Notes: generated from the letters alone by a model not told the origin. Positions 8,282 to 18,500 are shown, numbered from the stretch's first letter. The stretch is 64,000 nucleotides of DNA from an uncultured Lachnospiraceae bacterium (GCA_934394565.1 CAKRQV010000001.1:124001-188000); one strand, 5' to 3'. Program-made: numbers and translations.

Positions 8282-8353
8282 GCGCGAGTGGCTCAGTGGT
8301 GGAGTATCGCCTTGCCAAGGCGAGGGTCGCGGGTTCGAATCCCGTCTCGCGCT
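8282..8353 (+). tRNA. tRNA-Gly (anticodon GCC)
   Basis: The acceptor strands GCGCGAG (8282-8288) and CTCGCGC (8346-8352) pair fully, with U73 as discriminator as usual for bacterial tRNA-Gly. The anticodon arm TCGCC-TTGCCAA-GGCGA carries GCC. The T arm has GTTCGAATC. The 3' CCA is not encoded. It has its own promoter upstream and a terminator at 8362-8392, so it is a single-gene unit. Confidence 0.97.
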
Positions 8354-8361
8354 CTGAAGAT

Positions 8362-8392
8362 AAGGAGTTTCCGTAAGGAAGCTCCTTTTTTT
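8362..8392 (+). terminator. Terminator of tRNA-Gly
   Basis: An 11-bp stem (8362-8372 with 8377-8387, one G-U pair) closes a GTAA loop and runs into seven T. Confidence 0.85.
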
Positions 8393-8394
8393 AT

Positions 8395-8560
8395 GCAGGC
8401 AACGAGCCAAAGTCCTTGCCTGCACGAGACCTTGGCGACTGCCGCGATAACTTGAGAAACACGCTCCGCGAGTCTCTCATAGTTGACGGGAAGCTTTTCC
8501 GGAACGTTTTTCCGGAAACAGCTGTTTCCATGGACAAATTGTTTGCAATTTGCTATAGTA
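8395..8560. other. Palindrome-rich intergenic stretch before mscL
   Basis: No gene is visible here, but pairing is dense. GCAGGCAA (about 8395) pairs with TTGCCTGC (about 8415); GCCAA and TTGGC enclose part of the same segment; TGAGA pairs with TCTCA around 8452-8479; AGCTTTTCCGG pairs with CCGGAAACAGCT with one bulge (about 8492-8523); GGAAACAGCTGTTTCC is a perfect 16-base palindrome; CAAATTG pairs with CAATTTG near 8535-8552. It could be an mscL leader RNA or a decayed repeat. It does not share the core of the repeat at 5124-5383. Confidence 0.45.
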
Positions 8561-8605
8561 AGAAGCAGAATCTGTGAGAAATTCACAATACAATAGGAGG
8601 AAACC

Positions 8606-9004
8606 ATGGGACTTATTCAGGAATTTAAAGAATTTGCTTTAAAAGGCAATGTCGTAGATATGGCAGTCGGTGTAATTATCGGTGGTGCATTCGGTACGAT
8701 CGTTAATTCGCTGGTAGGGGATATCATGATGCCGCTCTTTGGTGTACTGACCGGAGGCACGGATTTCAGTAAGCTTGCGATAGAGCTTGGCCCGGAAAAC
8801 TTCTTAAAATACGGAAGCTTCATCCAGAATATCATCAACTTCCTGATCATTGCCGGCTCCATGTTTGCCATGATCAAAGTGATGAACACTGTGACCGCAA
8901 AATTCAAAAAAGAAGAGGAAACAAAAACCGAAGAACCAAAAGGTCCGACCCAGGAAGAACTTCTGGCCGAGATCCGGGATCTTCTCAAAGAAAAAAACGC
9001 ATAA
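8606..9004 (+). CDS. mscL: Large-conductance mechanosensitive channel MscL
   Basis: Forms a homopentameric inner-membrane pore that opens under membrane tension to release solutes in osmotic downshock. The 132-residue product has the canonical start IQEFKEFALKGNVVDMAVGVIIGGAFG, covering the N-terminal amphipathic helix and the pore-lining first membrane helix, then a periplasmic-type loop and a second membrane helix (about residues 75-95), ending in a charged cytoplasmic helix with EELLAEIRDLL. TAGGAGG lies 9 bases before the ATG. Two further genes follow at short spacing (18 and 28 bases), so it probably heads a small operon. Confidence 0.97.
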   Translation: MGLIQEFKEFALKGNVVDMAVGVIIGGAFGTIVNSLVGDIMMPLFGVLTGGTDFSKLAIELGPENFLKYGSFIQNIINFLIIAGSMFAMIKVMNTVTAKFKKEEETKTEEPKGPTQEELLAEIRDLLKEKNA

Positions 9005-9022
9005 TAAAGGAGACTATACACA

Positions 9023-9349
9023 ATGGATTTTCTTTTCAGCTCCAGTCTGGACTGGTTTATGGCAGCATTTATGGCAATCATGGCTGTACTGCTGTTACTT
9101 CCTGTGGGGGAGCCGATCGTAGATTACCTGACCCCCAAGGACAGTTTTAACAACAAACAGGTATTTAAAGGAGAAACACGGAAAAAATATAAGAATTCGC
9201 TGATTGTTTTCTGTGCGGTATTTGCGGTGATTGAAGTTACTGCGGCTTTGATCGTGCCGGTATGGTCGATGTATTCCATGATCTATGTGGTATTTATTCT
9301 GGCTGATCTTCTGGCGTTTGGTGCCTATGCAAAGAAGCTGAACCGTTAA
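9023..9349 (+). CDS. Small membrane protein, function unknown
   Basis: The 108-residue protein has three predicted membrane segments: about residues 11-28 (WFMAAFMAIMAVLLLLPVG), 59-78 (NSLIVFCAVFAVIEVTAALI) and 81-100. A hydrophilic loop with a Lys/Arg patch lies between the first two. I recognise no motif. AAGGAG precedes the ATG, and the gene lies 18 bases after mscL and 28 bases before the hydrolase gene, so it is likely co-transcribed with both. Whether it acts with the channel cannot be judged from sequence. Confidence 0.75.
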   Translation: MDFLFSSSLDWFMAAFMAIMAVLLLLPVGEPIVDYLTPKDSFNNKQVFKGETRKKYKNSLIVFCAVFAVIEVTAALIVPVWSMYSMIYVVFILADLLAFGAYAKKLNR

Positions 9350-9377
9350 CATATGTATATATGCAGAGGGTAAAACA

Positions 9378-10301
9378 ATGATAAAAGATATACAGCAGTT
9401 GGAAGCTAATTATGACGGGCTGCCACTGGAAGTCATGACGATTGCTCCGGATACAGATGTCCGGGCAGTCATGGTGCTTCATCATGGTATGTGCGAACAT
9501 AAGGAACGCTATATCTGGTTTATGAAGCAGATGTCCGGGCAGGGCATCGCCTGTGTGATCGCTGATATGCGTGGTCACGGTGCCAGTGTCCGGGAAGAAA
9601 AAGACAGAGGCTATTTTAATGGTACAGATACAAAGGGCGTGATCTTAGACCTGCATCAGGTCATTTATTATGCCAAAGAGCTGTATCCCGGCCTGCCTGT
9701 CATCCTTTTCGGACACAGTATGGGTTCTCTCGTTGTCAGAGACTATATCAAAGCCCATGACTTTGATCTTGCAGGTGTTATTCTCTGTGGCGCACCCTGT
9801 AAAAATTTTGCTGCCGGTATGGCACATATGATGACCAGCCTGCTTGACCACGGCCCCGGAAAATACCATCGCAGTGGACTTTTATACAAAGCTGTCCTTG
9901 GCAGCTACGACAAGGCTTTTCGTCAGGAACGAAAAACCAACGGCTGGCTCACTGTAGATCAGAAGGTCTGTGATCTCTACGAAGCCGATGCCCTGTGCGG
10001 CATTCCCTTTACCATTGATGGTTACCGCTGCCTCACCGGACTCTTAAAAGAAGTCTATACTAAAAAAGGGTGGGACGTCACTAACCCCGAACTCCCCATC
10101 CTTCTCATTGCCGGTTCCGATGATCCTGTCATCGGTGGCGTCAAAGGCTTCCGCCATACCGTGCACTTCCTGCGCGGCCGCGGCTATTATACCGTCCGTG
10201 GCAAGCTCTACGTCGGCTACCGTCACGAGATTTTAAACGATCACTGCCGCGAGCAGGTCGTCAGGGACCTCGGCATATGGATCCACAATATGATCCTGTA
10301 G
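9378..10301 (+). CDS. Alpha/beta hydrolase (lysophospholipase/monoacylglycerol lipase-like)
   Basis: A 307-residue serine hydrolase of the Hydrolase_4 type. VLHHGMCEHKERY near residue 33 supplies the oxyanion region. The nucleophile is Ser114 in GHSMGS. Asp249 (GSDDPV) and His283 (YRHEIL) complete the expected triad. No signal peptide or membrane segment is seen, so it should act in the cytoplasm or at the inner membrane face on lipid or small ester substrates. The ribosome site (AGAGGG) is moderate. The 3' half uses more C-ending codons than the 5' half. A strong terminator follows at 10324-10378. Confidence 0.85.
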   Translation: MIKDIQQLEANYDGLPLEVMTIAPDTDVRAVMVLHHGMCEHKERYIWFMKQMSGQGIACVIADMRGHGASVREEKDRGYFNGTDTKGVILDLHQVIYYAKELYPGLPVILFGHSMGSLVVRDYIKAHDFDLAGVILCGAPCKNFAAGMAHMMTSLLDHGPGKYHRSGLLYKAVLGSYDKAFRQERKTNGWLTVDQKVCDLYEADALCGIPFTIDGYRCLTGLLKEVYTKKGWDVTNPELPILLIAGSDDPVIGGVKGFRHTVHFLRGRGYYTVRGKLYVGYRHEILNDHCREQVVRDLGIWIHNMIL

Positions 10302-10323
10302 TGGCTTCATCAGTAAAGTAAAT

Positions 10324-10378
10324 GAAAACGGGAGAAGGAACTAAGACCGGGCCTGTCTTAGCACCTTCTCCCGTTTTC
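10324..10378. terminator. Strong terminator, probably bidirectional
   Basis: Arms GAAAACGGGAGAAGG (10324-10338) and CCTTCTCCCGTTTTC (10364-10378) pair completely, with an inner CTAAGAC/GTCTTAG stem. The A-run on the left and T-run on the right allow use from either side. Confidence 0.85.
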
Positions 10379-10392
10379 TGCGTAACCCTCCG

Positions 10393-10421
10393 TTGCAATT
10401 CCTAACCGCCTATATTATAAT
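10393..10421 (+). promoter_or_regulatory. Promoter of thyA-folA
   Basis: TTGCAA (10393-10398), a 17-base spacer and TATAAT (10416-10421). Transcription would begin near 10428, so the in-frame ATG at 10430 would have no leader; the downstream start at 10484 is favoured. Confidence 0.75.
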
Positions 10422-10483
10422 AAAACATAATGCCCACAGTTCACAGGCTATGGGTACAAAAGGGAAAAGGAGAACAAAAAGGC

Positions 10484-11332
10484 ATGAGTAAAGCAGATGT
10501 CATATTTAAAAAAATGTGCCGTGATGTCTTAGACAACGGCTGCAGCACCGAAGGAGAAAAAGTACGCCCAAAATGGGATGATGGCAGCTTCGCTTATACC
10601 GTCAAAAAGTTCGGAGTTATCAATCGTTATGACCTCCGTGAAGAATTCCCCGCCCTCACCTTAAGAAAAACCGGCCTCAAAAACGCCTTCGACGAAATCC
10701 TCTGGATCTGGCAGCAGAAATCCAACAACATTCATGATCTGCACAGCCACATCTGGGACAGCTGGGCCGACGAAAACGGCTCCATCGGCAAAGCCTATGG
10801 CTACCAGCTTGGTGTCAAACACCAGTATAAAGAAGGTATGATGGATCAGGTGGACCGCGTTCTGTATGATCTTAAAAATAACCCGTACAGCCGCCGTATC
10901 ATGACCAATATCTACGTCCATCAGGATCTGCACGAAATGGGTCTGTATCCCTGTGCCTACTCCATGACTTTCAATGTCACGAAAGAAAAAGGCAAAGACA
11001 AGCTTACTCTGAATGCCATTTTGAATCAGCGTAGCAACGACATTCTGACTGCCAACAACTGGAATGTAGCCCAGTATGCCCTGCTTTTGATGATGTTTGC
11101 CCAGGTATGTGACATGGAAGCCGGTGAACTCGTACATGTGATTGCCGATGCCCATATCTATGACCGTCATATCCCGCTGATCGAAGAACTGATCACCCGA
11201 GAGGAATATCCGGCTCCAAAGGTATGGCTGAATCCGGAGATCAAAGACTTTTATAAATTTACGGTAGACGATCTGCATGTCGAAGATTATGTGACAGGCC
11301 CGCAGATTAAAAATATTCCGGTAGCTATTTAA
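10484..11332 (+). CDS. thyA: Thymidylate synthase (ThyA family, variant)
   Basis: Methylates dUMP to dTMP with methylene-THF, leaving dihydrofolate for the DHFR encoded next. The 282-residue protein has EEFPALTLRKTGLKNAFDEILW, a nucleophile at Cys157 in LYPCAYSMTFNV, NQRSNDILTANNWNVAQYALL and the end motif VIADAHIYDRHI, in ThyA order. Two places depart from the classic family: the usual PCH after the catalytic region reads PCAY, and the usual GxPFNI reads NNWNV. These fit a divergent subfamily, not a broken gene, since all other blocks are intact. AAGGAG at 10467-10472 decides the ATG at 10484. folA follows after 93 bases. Confidence 0.92.
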   Translation: MSKADVIFKKMCRDVLDNGCSTEGEKVRPKWDDGSFAYTVKKFGVINRYDLREEFPALTLRKTGLKNAFDEILWIWQQKSNNIHDLHSHIWDSWADENGSIGKAYGYQLGVKHQYKEGMMDQVDRVLYDLKNNPYSRRIMTNIYVHQDLHEMGLYPCAYSMTFNVTKEKGKDKLTLNAILNQRSNDILTANNWNVAQYALLLMMFAQVCDMEAGELVHVIADAHIYDRHIPLIEELITREEYPAPKVWLNPEIKDFYKFTVDDLHVEDYVTGPQIKNIPVAI

Positions 11333-11425
11333 ATACAGCTGTCCTGTATGTATATGTCAGAAGCTGCGTTGGAAAAATCAAAAGCAACTGACAATATTGG
11401 ACAGTGTAAAAGATAAGGAGATCCT

Positions 11426-11917
11426 ATGAGAGCAATCGTAGCAGCAGACGAACACTGGGGAATCGGCAAGGACAATAAACTCCTCGTCAGTATTCCGCAG
11501 GATATGAAGTTTTTCCGTAACGAGACAACAGGGAAAGTGATCATCATGGGCAGGAAAACGTTAGAAAGCTTTCCGAATGCCCGGCCACTGCCAAACCGCA
11601 AAAATATTGTCCTTACCAGAGACATGTCCTATACGGTGAAAGATGCCACTGTTGTGCATAGTGTAGAAGAGGCTCTTGCGGCTGTCAGTGAGTATCCGTC
11701 AGACATGGTCTACTGTATCGGCGGCGACAGTATCTACAGCCAGTTTCTGGAGCATTGTGATACTGTATTCGTGACAAGAATTGGTTTTACCTATGAAGCA
11801 GATGCCTTTTTCCCGGATCTTGACAAGCATCCGGACTGGAAACTGGCGGGCAGCAGTGACGAACAGACTTACTTTGATCTGGAATATCAGTTTGACAGGT
11901 ATGAAAAAGTAAAATAG
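11426..11917 (+). CDS. folA: Dihydrofolate reductase
   Basis: Reduces dihydrofolate to tetrahydrofolate with NADPH, regenerating the cofactor consumed by ThyA immediately upstream. The 163-residue protein has IVAADEHWGIGKDNKLLVSIPQDMKFF with the Met20-loop region and the active-site acidic residue in QDMKFF, then VIIMGRKTLESF, the second NADPH-binding segment LPNRKNIVLTR, and CIGGDSIYSQFL. Length and order are those of chromosomal DHFR. AAGGAG lies 8 bases before the ATG. A small hairpin TCCTGC/GCAGGA follows near 11943, without a T-run. Confidence 0.95.
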   Translation: MRAIVAADEHWGIGKDNKLLVSIPQDMKFFRNETTGKVIIMGRKTLESFPNARPLPNRKNIVLTRDMSYTVKDATVVHSVEEALAAVSEYPSDMVYCIGGDSIYSQFLEHCDTVFVTRIGFTYEADAFFPDLDKHPDWKLAGSSDEQTYFDLEYQFDRYEKVK

Positions 11918-12018
11918 ATACCATATATAAAAGCATGTAATTCCTGCAATAGCAGGATGAGGTGCTGGTAAAATAAACGGGTCATACCGTTACAGACAGG
12001 AGACAGCAGGACAAACAT

Positions 12019-13233
12019 ATGGATGTTTTTAATATAGGAGACCAGATTTTAAACAGTGTACAGGATGCTGTGTCGAGCGGGGATTTTTCAGGACTGAACC
12101 GAACGATCCGCAATGTGATCAACAGTGGCGGGGATGCAAATTACTGGTCAGTGGACACAAAGTCAGCGGGAAATACCCAAGCCGGAAAGACGACGTACAC
12201 CCATACGACGACAAAAAGCCGCACCACCAGCCAGAGCTGGCAGACAAAAACTGCACAGACGGCAGGAGCCGGATTTCAGGCCCCGTCTGCCTATGTAACA
12301 AAGGTTCCCGGCTCTACATCTGGTGTAATATTGCAGGCCATCGGCTATCCTCTGGCTGTGTTTAATGGCATCCTGATGATCGGCAGTGCCTTTGTGTTTG
12401 GAATTGCCGGTATGCTGACCGCCAGTGTGGTGACAACAGCAACGTTCGGCGCACTGACACTGGGCAGCTTTTGTATGGGACTGGCCGGATATTCTATGAG
12501 AAGCCGTGCCAAACGTTTCAAACAGTATGTAGAGCGGCTGTCCGGCAAAGATTTCTGCACAGTCGAAGAACTGGCCCTCAGCGTTGGCAGAAAAAAGGAG
12601 TTTGTGCTGAAAGATCTGGAGAAAATGGTACAGAAACGCTTTTTCCGGCAGGGGCGTTTTGATGAGAAAAAGATTACATTTATAGGAACCGATGCCGTCT
12701 ATCAGCAGTATCTGCAGGCACGGGAATCCATGAAGCAGCGGGAAGAGCGGGAGGCCACGCAGAAAGCGGAAGAAGAAAAAATCTACCAGAATCCGAATAT
12801 GACAGAAGAAAGCCGCAAGCTGTTAAAAGAAGGGCAGTCCTACATCGAGCATATCCGGGCCTGCAACGATGCGATCCCCGGCGAAGAGATTTCAGCCAAA
12901 CTGTATCGCCTGGAACAGATTATGACGAGAATCTTTAAACAGGTGGAAAAACAGCCGGAACTGGCCAGCGATCTTCGAAAATTTATGAATTACTATCTGC
13001 CGACAACGGCCAAACTTGTAGAAGCCTACAAAGACCTTGACCAGGAAACGGTGGAAAGTGAAAATATCGCCCGGACAAAACGGGAGATTGAGGATACGAT
13101 CGATACGATCAATGAAGCCTTTGAAAAACTGCTTGACAGCTTTTTTGAGGAAAAGGCATGGGATATTTCTTCGGATATTAATGTTATGAAGAGCATGTTA
13201 AAGCAGGACGGCATGACAGACAAGGATTTCTAA
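12019..13233 (+). CDS. XpaC-like membrane protein (5-bromo-4-chloroindolyl phosphate hydrolysis family)
   Basis: The 404-residue product has a polar Ser/Thr-rich N-terminus, two adjacent hydrophobic segments (about residues 108-155, with GILMIGSAFVFGIAGMLTASV and FGALTLGSFCMGLAGY), then a long charged helical domain resembling XpaC. The region CTVEELALSVGRKKEFVLKDLEKMVQKRFF looks like a winged-helix-type module. The family name comes from a staining phenotype; the biochemical role is unknown. It precedes telA by 34 bases, the same pairing as xpaC-yaaN in Bacillus subtilis, so the two proteins probably act together at the membrane. Confidence 0.8.
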   Translation: MDVFNIGDQILNSVQDAVSSGDFSGLNRTIRNVINSGGDANYWSVDTKSAGNTQAGKTTYTHTTTKSRTTSQSWQTKTAQTAGAGFQAPSAYVTKVPGSTSGVILQAIGYPLAVFNGILMIGSAFVFGIAGMLTASVVTTATFGALTLGSFCMGLAGYSMRSRAKRFKQYVERLSGKDFCTVEELALSVGRKKEFVLKDLEKMVQKRFFRQGRFDEKKITFIGTDAVYQQYLQARESMKQREEREATQKAEEEKIYQNPNMTEESRKLLKEGQSYIEHIRACNDAIPGEEISAKLYRLEQIMTRIFKQVEKQPELASDLRKFMNYYLPTTAKLVEAYKDLDQETVESENIARTKREIEDTIDTINEAFEKLLDSFFEEKAWDISSDINVMKSMLKQDGMTDKDF

Positions 13234-13267
13234 ACAAACGTACACACAAGATTGATGGAGGTATGGT

Positions 13268-14419
13268 ATGCAGGACGAATTTGATACACTCACAGCCACA
13301 AAGACACCCACTCTGAGCTTTGGAGCAGCACCGGAACCGGAGCTCCCGGCAGAAAAAGAAGAGACGACGCCAGTACAGGCAGAGCCGATGGACGACAGTA
13401 TCCTGTCTGATGAGGAGAAAAAACAGGTTGAGGAATTTGCATCCAAGATTGACCTTGGCAATTCCGCCGGTATTTTACAGTATGGTGCGGGCACGCAGCA
13501 GAAGATGGCAGATTTTTCCGAAAAAGCTCTGGAACGTGTGAAAACAAAGGATCTTGGCGAGGTCGGCGGACTGATCAGCGGTCTGGTCAGTGAGCTCAAG
13601 AGCTTTGATGCGGAGGAAGAAGAAAAGGGTCTGTTCGGCTTCTTCAAAAAACAGGGAAATAAACTTACAAATCTGAAAAACAGATATGATAAGGCTGAAG
13701 TCAATGTAGATAAGATCGTGGACATGCTGGAGACTCACCAGGTCACGCTGATGAAAGACATTGACATGCTGGACAAGATGTACGAAGTCAACCTGATGTA
13801 TTATAAAGAACTGACGATGTACATTCTTGCCGGTCGTAAGAGACTGGAAGAAGTAAGAAAAGGTGAACTGGCAGAACTGATCGAAAAAGCCCAGAAAAGC
13901 CAGCTGCCGGAGGATGCGCAGGCTGCCAAAGATCTGGAGAGCCAGTGCGACCGTTTTGAAAAGAAACTGCATGATCTGGAACTGACCCGCATGATCTCCA
14001 TCCAGACAGCACCGCAGATCCGAATGGTACAGAGCTCTGACACCATGATGGCAGAAAAGATACAGTCAACGATCGTAAATACAATTCCGCTGTGGAAAAG
14101 TCAGATGGTGATTGCCCTTGGTGTGGAACATTCCACAGAGGCTGCCAAAGCACAGCGCGCTGTCAGTGATATGACAAACGAACTGTTAAAGAAAAATGCA
14201 GAAAAGTTAAAGACGGCCACGATTGAGACAGCCAAAGAGTCCGAACGTGGTATCGTGGATATGGAAACGCTCAAAGCAACCAATGAGAGCCTGATCTCCA
14301 CGCTGGATGAAGTCATGAAGATCCAGACAGAGGGCAGAGCCAAACGGGCAGCTGCAGAAAATGAGCTTCGATCCATGGAAAACCAGCTTAAAGACAAGCT
14401 GCTGGAGATCCGTAAATAA
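13268..14419 (+). CDS. TelA-family toxic anion resistance protein
   Basis: The 383-residue protein has an acidic, disordered N-terminus (about 1-50), then the TelA/KlaA core with FFKKQGNKLTNLKNRYDKAEVNVDKIVDMLETHQVTLMKDIDMLDKMYEVN and a C-terminal part with IPLWKSQMVIALGVE. It is mostly helical with coiled-coil character and has no membrane segment. Members are named for tellurite resistance on plasmids; chromosomal ones such as YaaN are linked to envelope or toxin stress, with unknown mechanism. It follows the XpaC-like gene closely with GGAGG before the ATG. Confidence 0.88.
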   Translation: MQDEFDTLTATKTPTLSFGAAPEPELPAEKEETTPVQAEPMDDSILSDEEKKQVEEFASKIDLGNSAGILQYGAGTQQKMADFSEKALERVKTKDLGEVGGLISGLVSELKSFDAEEEEKGLFGFFKKQGNKLTNLKNRYDKAEVNVDKIVDMLETHQVTLMKDIDMLDKMYEVNLMYYKELTMYILAGRKRLEEVRKGELAELIEKAQKSQLPEDAQAAKDLESQCDRFEKKLHDLELTRMISIQTAPQIRMVQSSDTMMAEKIQSTIVNTIPLWKSQMVIALGVEHSTEAAKAQRAVSDMTNELLKKNAEKLKTATIETAKESERGIVDMETLKATNESLISTLDEVMKIQTEGRAKRAAAENELRSMENQLKDKLLEIRK

Positions 14420-14485
14420 AAGCCGAAACAAAACTTTATATGAGGGCTGTGAACTGTAGAAAATAAAGAAAAGAGGAACTGTGTC

Positions 14486-15541
14486 ATGTATCGAGACCAC
14501 ACAAAAGTAATCCAGATCGGAAATGTAAAGATCGGTGGCGGTAATCCCATCCGCATCCAGTCGATGACAAATACAAAAACGGAGGATGTAGAGGCTACGG
14601 TGGCACAGATCCTCGCACTGGAAAAGGCCGGCTGTGAGATCATCCGCTGTGCCGTACCGACGCAGGAAGCTGCAAAGGCTATCCGGGAGATTAAAAAGCA
14701 GATCCATATCCCGCTGGTAGCGGATATCCACTTTGATTATACGCTGGCAATCGCTGCCATGGAAAACGGTGCAGACAAGATCCGGATCAATCCGGGGAAT
14801 ATTGGCAGTACAGAGCGCATCAAAGCTGTTGTGGACTGTGCAAAAGAAAGACAGATTCCGATCCGTGTCGGTGTCAACAGCGGTTCCCTCGAAAAAGAAC
14901 TGGTGGAAAAATACCATGGCGTGACAGCCGAAGGTCTGGTGGAGAGTGCCCTGGACAAGGTGAAAATTATCGAAGACATGGGCTATGACAATCTGGTTAT
15001 CAGCATCAAGTCCTCTGATGTCATGATGTGCGCAAAGGCTCACGAGCTGATCGCAGCGAAGACACCGTATCCTCTTCATGTGGGGATTACAGAGGCCGGT
15101 ACACTCTATTCCGGCAATATCAAATCGGCCGTAGGTCTTGGCATTATCCTGTACCAGGGCATCGGCGACACGATCCGTGTATCCCTGACCGGAGATCCTC
15201 TCGAGGAGATCAAGTCAGCAAAGAGGATCTTAAAAACATTAAATCTTCGTACATCCGGCATTGAGGTCGTGTCCTGTCCGACCTGCGGCCGTACCCAGAT
15301 CGACCTGATCGGTCTGGCCAATAAAGTAGAAACGATGGTACAGGAATTTGATCTGAATATCAAAGTTGCTGTTATGGGCTGTGTTGTCAATGGGCCGGGA
15401 GAAGCCAAAGAGGCCGATATCGGTATCGCCGGAGGAAAAGGCGTGGGACTGTTGATCAAACACGGGGAGATCGTCCGGAAAGTGCCGGAGGATGAACTTC
15501 TTGACTGCCTGTACCGGGAATTAAAGGCATGGAATGAGTAA
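14486..15541 (+). CDS. ispG: 4-hydroxy-3-methylbut-2-en-1-yl diphosphate synthase
   Basis: Reduces the cyclic intermediate MEcPP to HMBPP in the MEP route to isoprenoids, using one 4Fe-4S cluster. The 351-residue, two-domain bacterial form starts with the barrel (IQSMTNTKTEDVEATVAQI, VADIHFDYTLAI, KIRINPGNIG). It ends with the cluster domain, whose ligands are the two Cys in SCPTCGR and one in MGCVVNGPGEA, plus a following Glu. GAGGAAC lies before the ATG. It is only 7 bases from polC, forming an ispG-polC-fbp transcription unit. Confidence 0.97.
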   Translation: MYRDHTKVIQIGNVKIGGGNPIRIQSMTNTKTEDVEATVAQILALEKAGCEIIRCAVPTQEAAKAIREIKKQIHIPLVADIHFDYTLAIAAMENGADKIRINPGNIGSTERIKAVVDCAKERQIPIRVGVNSGSLEKELVEKYHGVTAEGLVESALDKVKIIEDMGYDNLVISIKSSDVMMCAKAHELIAAKTPYPLHVGITEAGTLYSGNIKSAVGLGIILYQGIGDTIRVSLTGDPLEEIKSAKRILKTLNLRTSGIEVVSCPTCGRTQIDLIGLANKVETMVQEFDLNIKVAVMGCVVNGPGEAKEADIGIAGGKGVGLLIKHGEIVRKVPEDELLDCLYRELKAWNE

Positions 15542-15548
15542 ATAATTT

Positions 15549-18500
15549 ATGGAAAAGAAAATTTCAGATGTTTTTCCGAATCTGAAGCTTCCGGCAGGTA
15601 TCGCTGATCTGATGGAGATCTCTGTGGTTACAAAAGTATCGATCAATCCGGACAATACGCTGTTATGTGTGTATCTGGACTGCCCCCAGTGGATCGCAAA
15701 GGCCGACATCTACCAGCTGGAAGATCTGATTGAAAAACAGCTGTTTCGCAACATAAAGCTGAGAGTGCATATTATTGAGCACTTTAAGCTGTCCAGTCAG
15801 TACAACGTACAGAATTTTTACGAGCTGTACCGCCCGAGTATCCTGCTGGAACTGGAAAAATATAATAAAGTGCTGTACAGCATGTTTAAAAATGCCGATA
15901 TATCCTTCGACGATGAAAAGACCATGTGTATGGTGCTGCCGGATGCTGTGATCTCCCATGAGAGATATGAACATCTGGAGGACATTCTGGAAAAGATCTT
16001 TGCCCAGCGCTGTGGCCTTGATTTTACCCTGAAAAGCTCGTTCAAAGAGGTGTCCGGCGAAGAACGGGAACGGGAGAAGGAAGAACAGATCCACGACTAT
16101 GTGGGACGGCTTCTGGAACATGTCCGGGCGGCAAAGGCAAATAGCCAAAAGGCAGCGGAGCTTGCTACGGAGAAAAAAGCAGACAAAGCCGGTGCGAAAG
16201 CACCCGCAAAGCAGGAGAAAAAGGACGGCACAACGCCTGCCTTTGGCAAGGGACGCCGTGTACCTGGTCCGGGCGGAGAGAGACGTTCTTTCCGTGCCAT
16301 CAAAAAGTCGGATAACCCGGATGTGATCTACGGAAGAGATCCGGAGGAGCAGACCATAGATATCGAGACGATTTCCGGTGAGATGGGTGAGGTCACGATC
16401 CGCGGACAGGTACTGACACTGGAATCCCGCGAAATCCGGAATGAGAAGACAATCCTGATGTTTAATATCACGGATTTTACGGATACGATCACGGTTAAGA
16501 TGTTTTTGGAAAATGATCAGGTGCCGGAGATCACAGCCCGTTTAAAAAAGGGTGGTTTTCTGAAGGTCAAGGGGCGCACAACGATTGATAAATTTGATCA
16601 TGAACTGAGCATTGCCAGTGTACAGGGAATCAAGACAATCGCTTCCTTTGTGGAGGGACGCGAAGATCATGCGGCAAAGAAGCGTGTTGAGCTGCACTGT
16701 CATACAAAGATGAGTGATATGGACGGCGTATCTGATGCCGCGGCGATCATCAAGAGAGCCAAAGGCTGGGGGCATCCGGCACTGGCTGTGACGGATCATG
16801 GTGTCGTGCAGGCATTTCCGGAGGCCAGCCATACATATGATGCGATTGCAGATGACAGCTTCAAGGTTATTTACGGTGTGGAAGCCTATTTGGTGGATGA
16901 TCTGAAGGATATTGTGTATCAGTCAAAGGGACAGTCGCTGGACAGTGATTTTGTTGTTTTTGATATAGAGACGACCGGATTTTCACCGGTGAAGGATAAG
17001 ATCATAGAGATCGGTGCTGTTCGGGTGGAAAAAGGCGAGATCAAGGCCAGATTTTCCGAATTTGTCAATCCGAAGATCCCGATTCCGTTTAGGATCGAGA
17101 ATCTGACGGGTATCAATGACGGCATGGTGGCGGATGCGTTGCCGATTGAAGAAATCCTGCCGAAATTTCTGGAATTCAGCGAGGGTGCTGTCATGGTAGC
17201 CCATAATGCCGATTTTGATATGAGCTTTATCATGCGCAACTGCGAGAATATGGGGATTGCGCGTGAATTTACCTATGCAGATACTGTGGGGATTGCCCGC
17301 TTTCTTCTGCCGGGGCTGAATCGTTTTAAGCTGGATACCGTGGCAAAAGCGGTAGGTGTTCGTCTGGACAATCATCACAGAGCGGTGGATGATGCCAACT
17401 GTACGGCAGAGATCTTTGTAAAATTTGTAAAAATGCTCAAAGAACGTGAGATTTTTACACTGGATGAGTTGAATGAAAAGGGAAAAATATCCCCGGATAC
17501 AGTGAAAAAACTGCCGACATACCATGCCATCATTCTGGCTAAAAACGATGCCGGCCGGGTGAATCTGTACCGATTGATTTCTAAATCCCATCTGGATTAC
17601 TATGCGAGACGTCCCCGTATTCCCAAGAGCGTATTTATGGAATACAGGGAGGGACTGTTTCTCGGGTCCGCCTGTGAGGCAGGCGAGCTTTTCAGGGCAC
17701 TGGTCAGAGGAGCTTCCGATCAGGAAATTGCAAGGATCGTAGAGTTTTACGATTATCTCGAGATTCAGCCGGTCGGCAACAATGCTTTTATGCTTAGAGA
17801 TGAGGACAGTCCGGCCAATACTGTTGAAGATCTGCAGGACTACAATCGCCGTATTGTGCAGCTGGGCGAGCAGTTCCACAAACCGGTCGTGGCGACCTGC
17901 GATGTGCATTTTCTGGATCCGCAGGACGAAATCTATCGCAGGATCATCATGAAAGGCAAGGGCTTTGGCGACGCTGACGATCAGGCACCGCTGTATCTTC
18001 GTACAACGGAGGAAATGTTAAAAGAATTTGCTTATCTTGGATCGGACAAGGCCGAGGAAGTCGTAGTGACCAATACAAACCGTATTGCCAATATGATCGA
18101 CAATCTGTGTCCGCTGCGTTCTGGTAAATTCCCGCCGATCATCGAAAATTCCGATGGTATGCTCAGGGATATCTGTTATAACAGAGCACACGAAATCTAC
18201 GGTGAAGAATTGCCAAAGATTGTGGAAGAACGTCTGGAACGTGAGCTGAATTCCATTATTTCCAACGGCTACTCCGTTATGTACATCATTGCCCAGAAAC
18301 TGGTATGGAAATCCAACGAGGATGGCTATCTGGTAGGTTCCCGTGGCAGTGTAGGATCATCGCTGGCGGCTACGATGTCCGGTATTACCGAGGTAAATCC
18401 TCTGCATGCCCATTATTATTGTGAATCCTGCCATTATTACGACTTTGATTCCGAACTGGTCAAAAGCTTTTCCGGTCGATCAGGCTGTGATATGCCGGAC

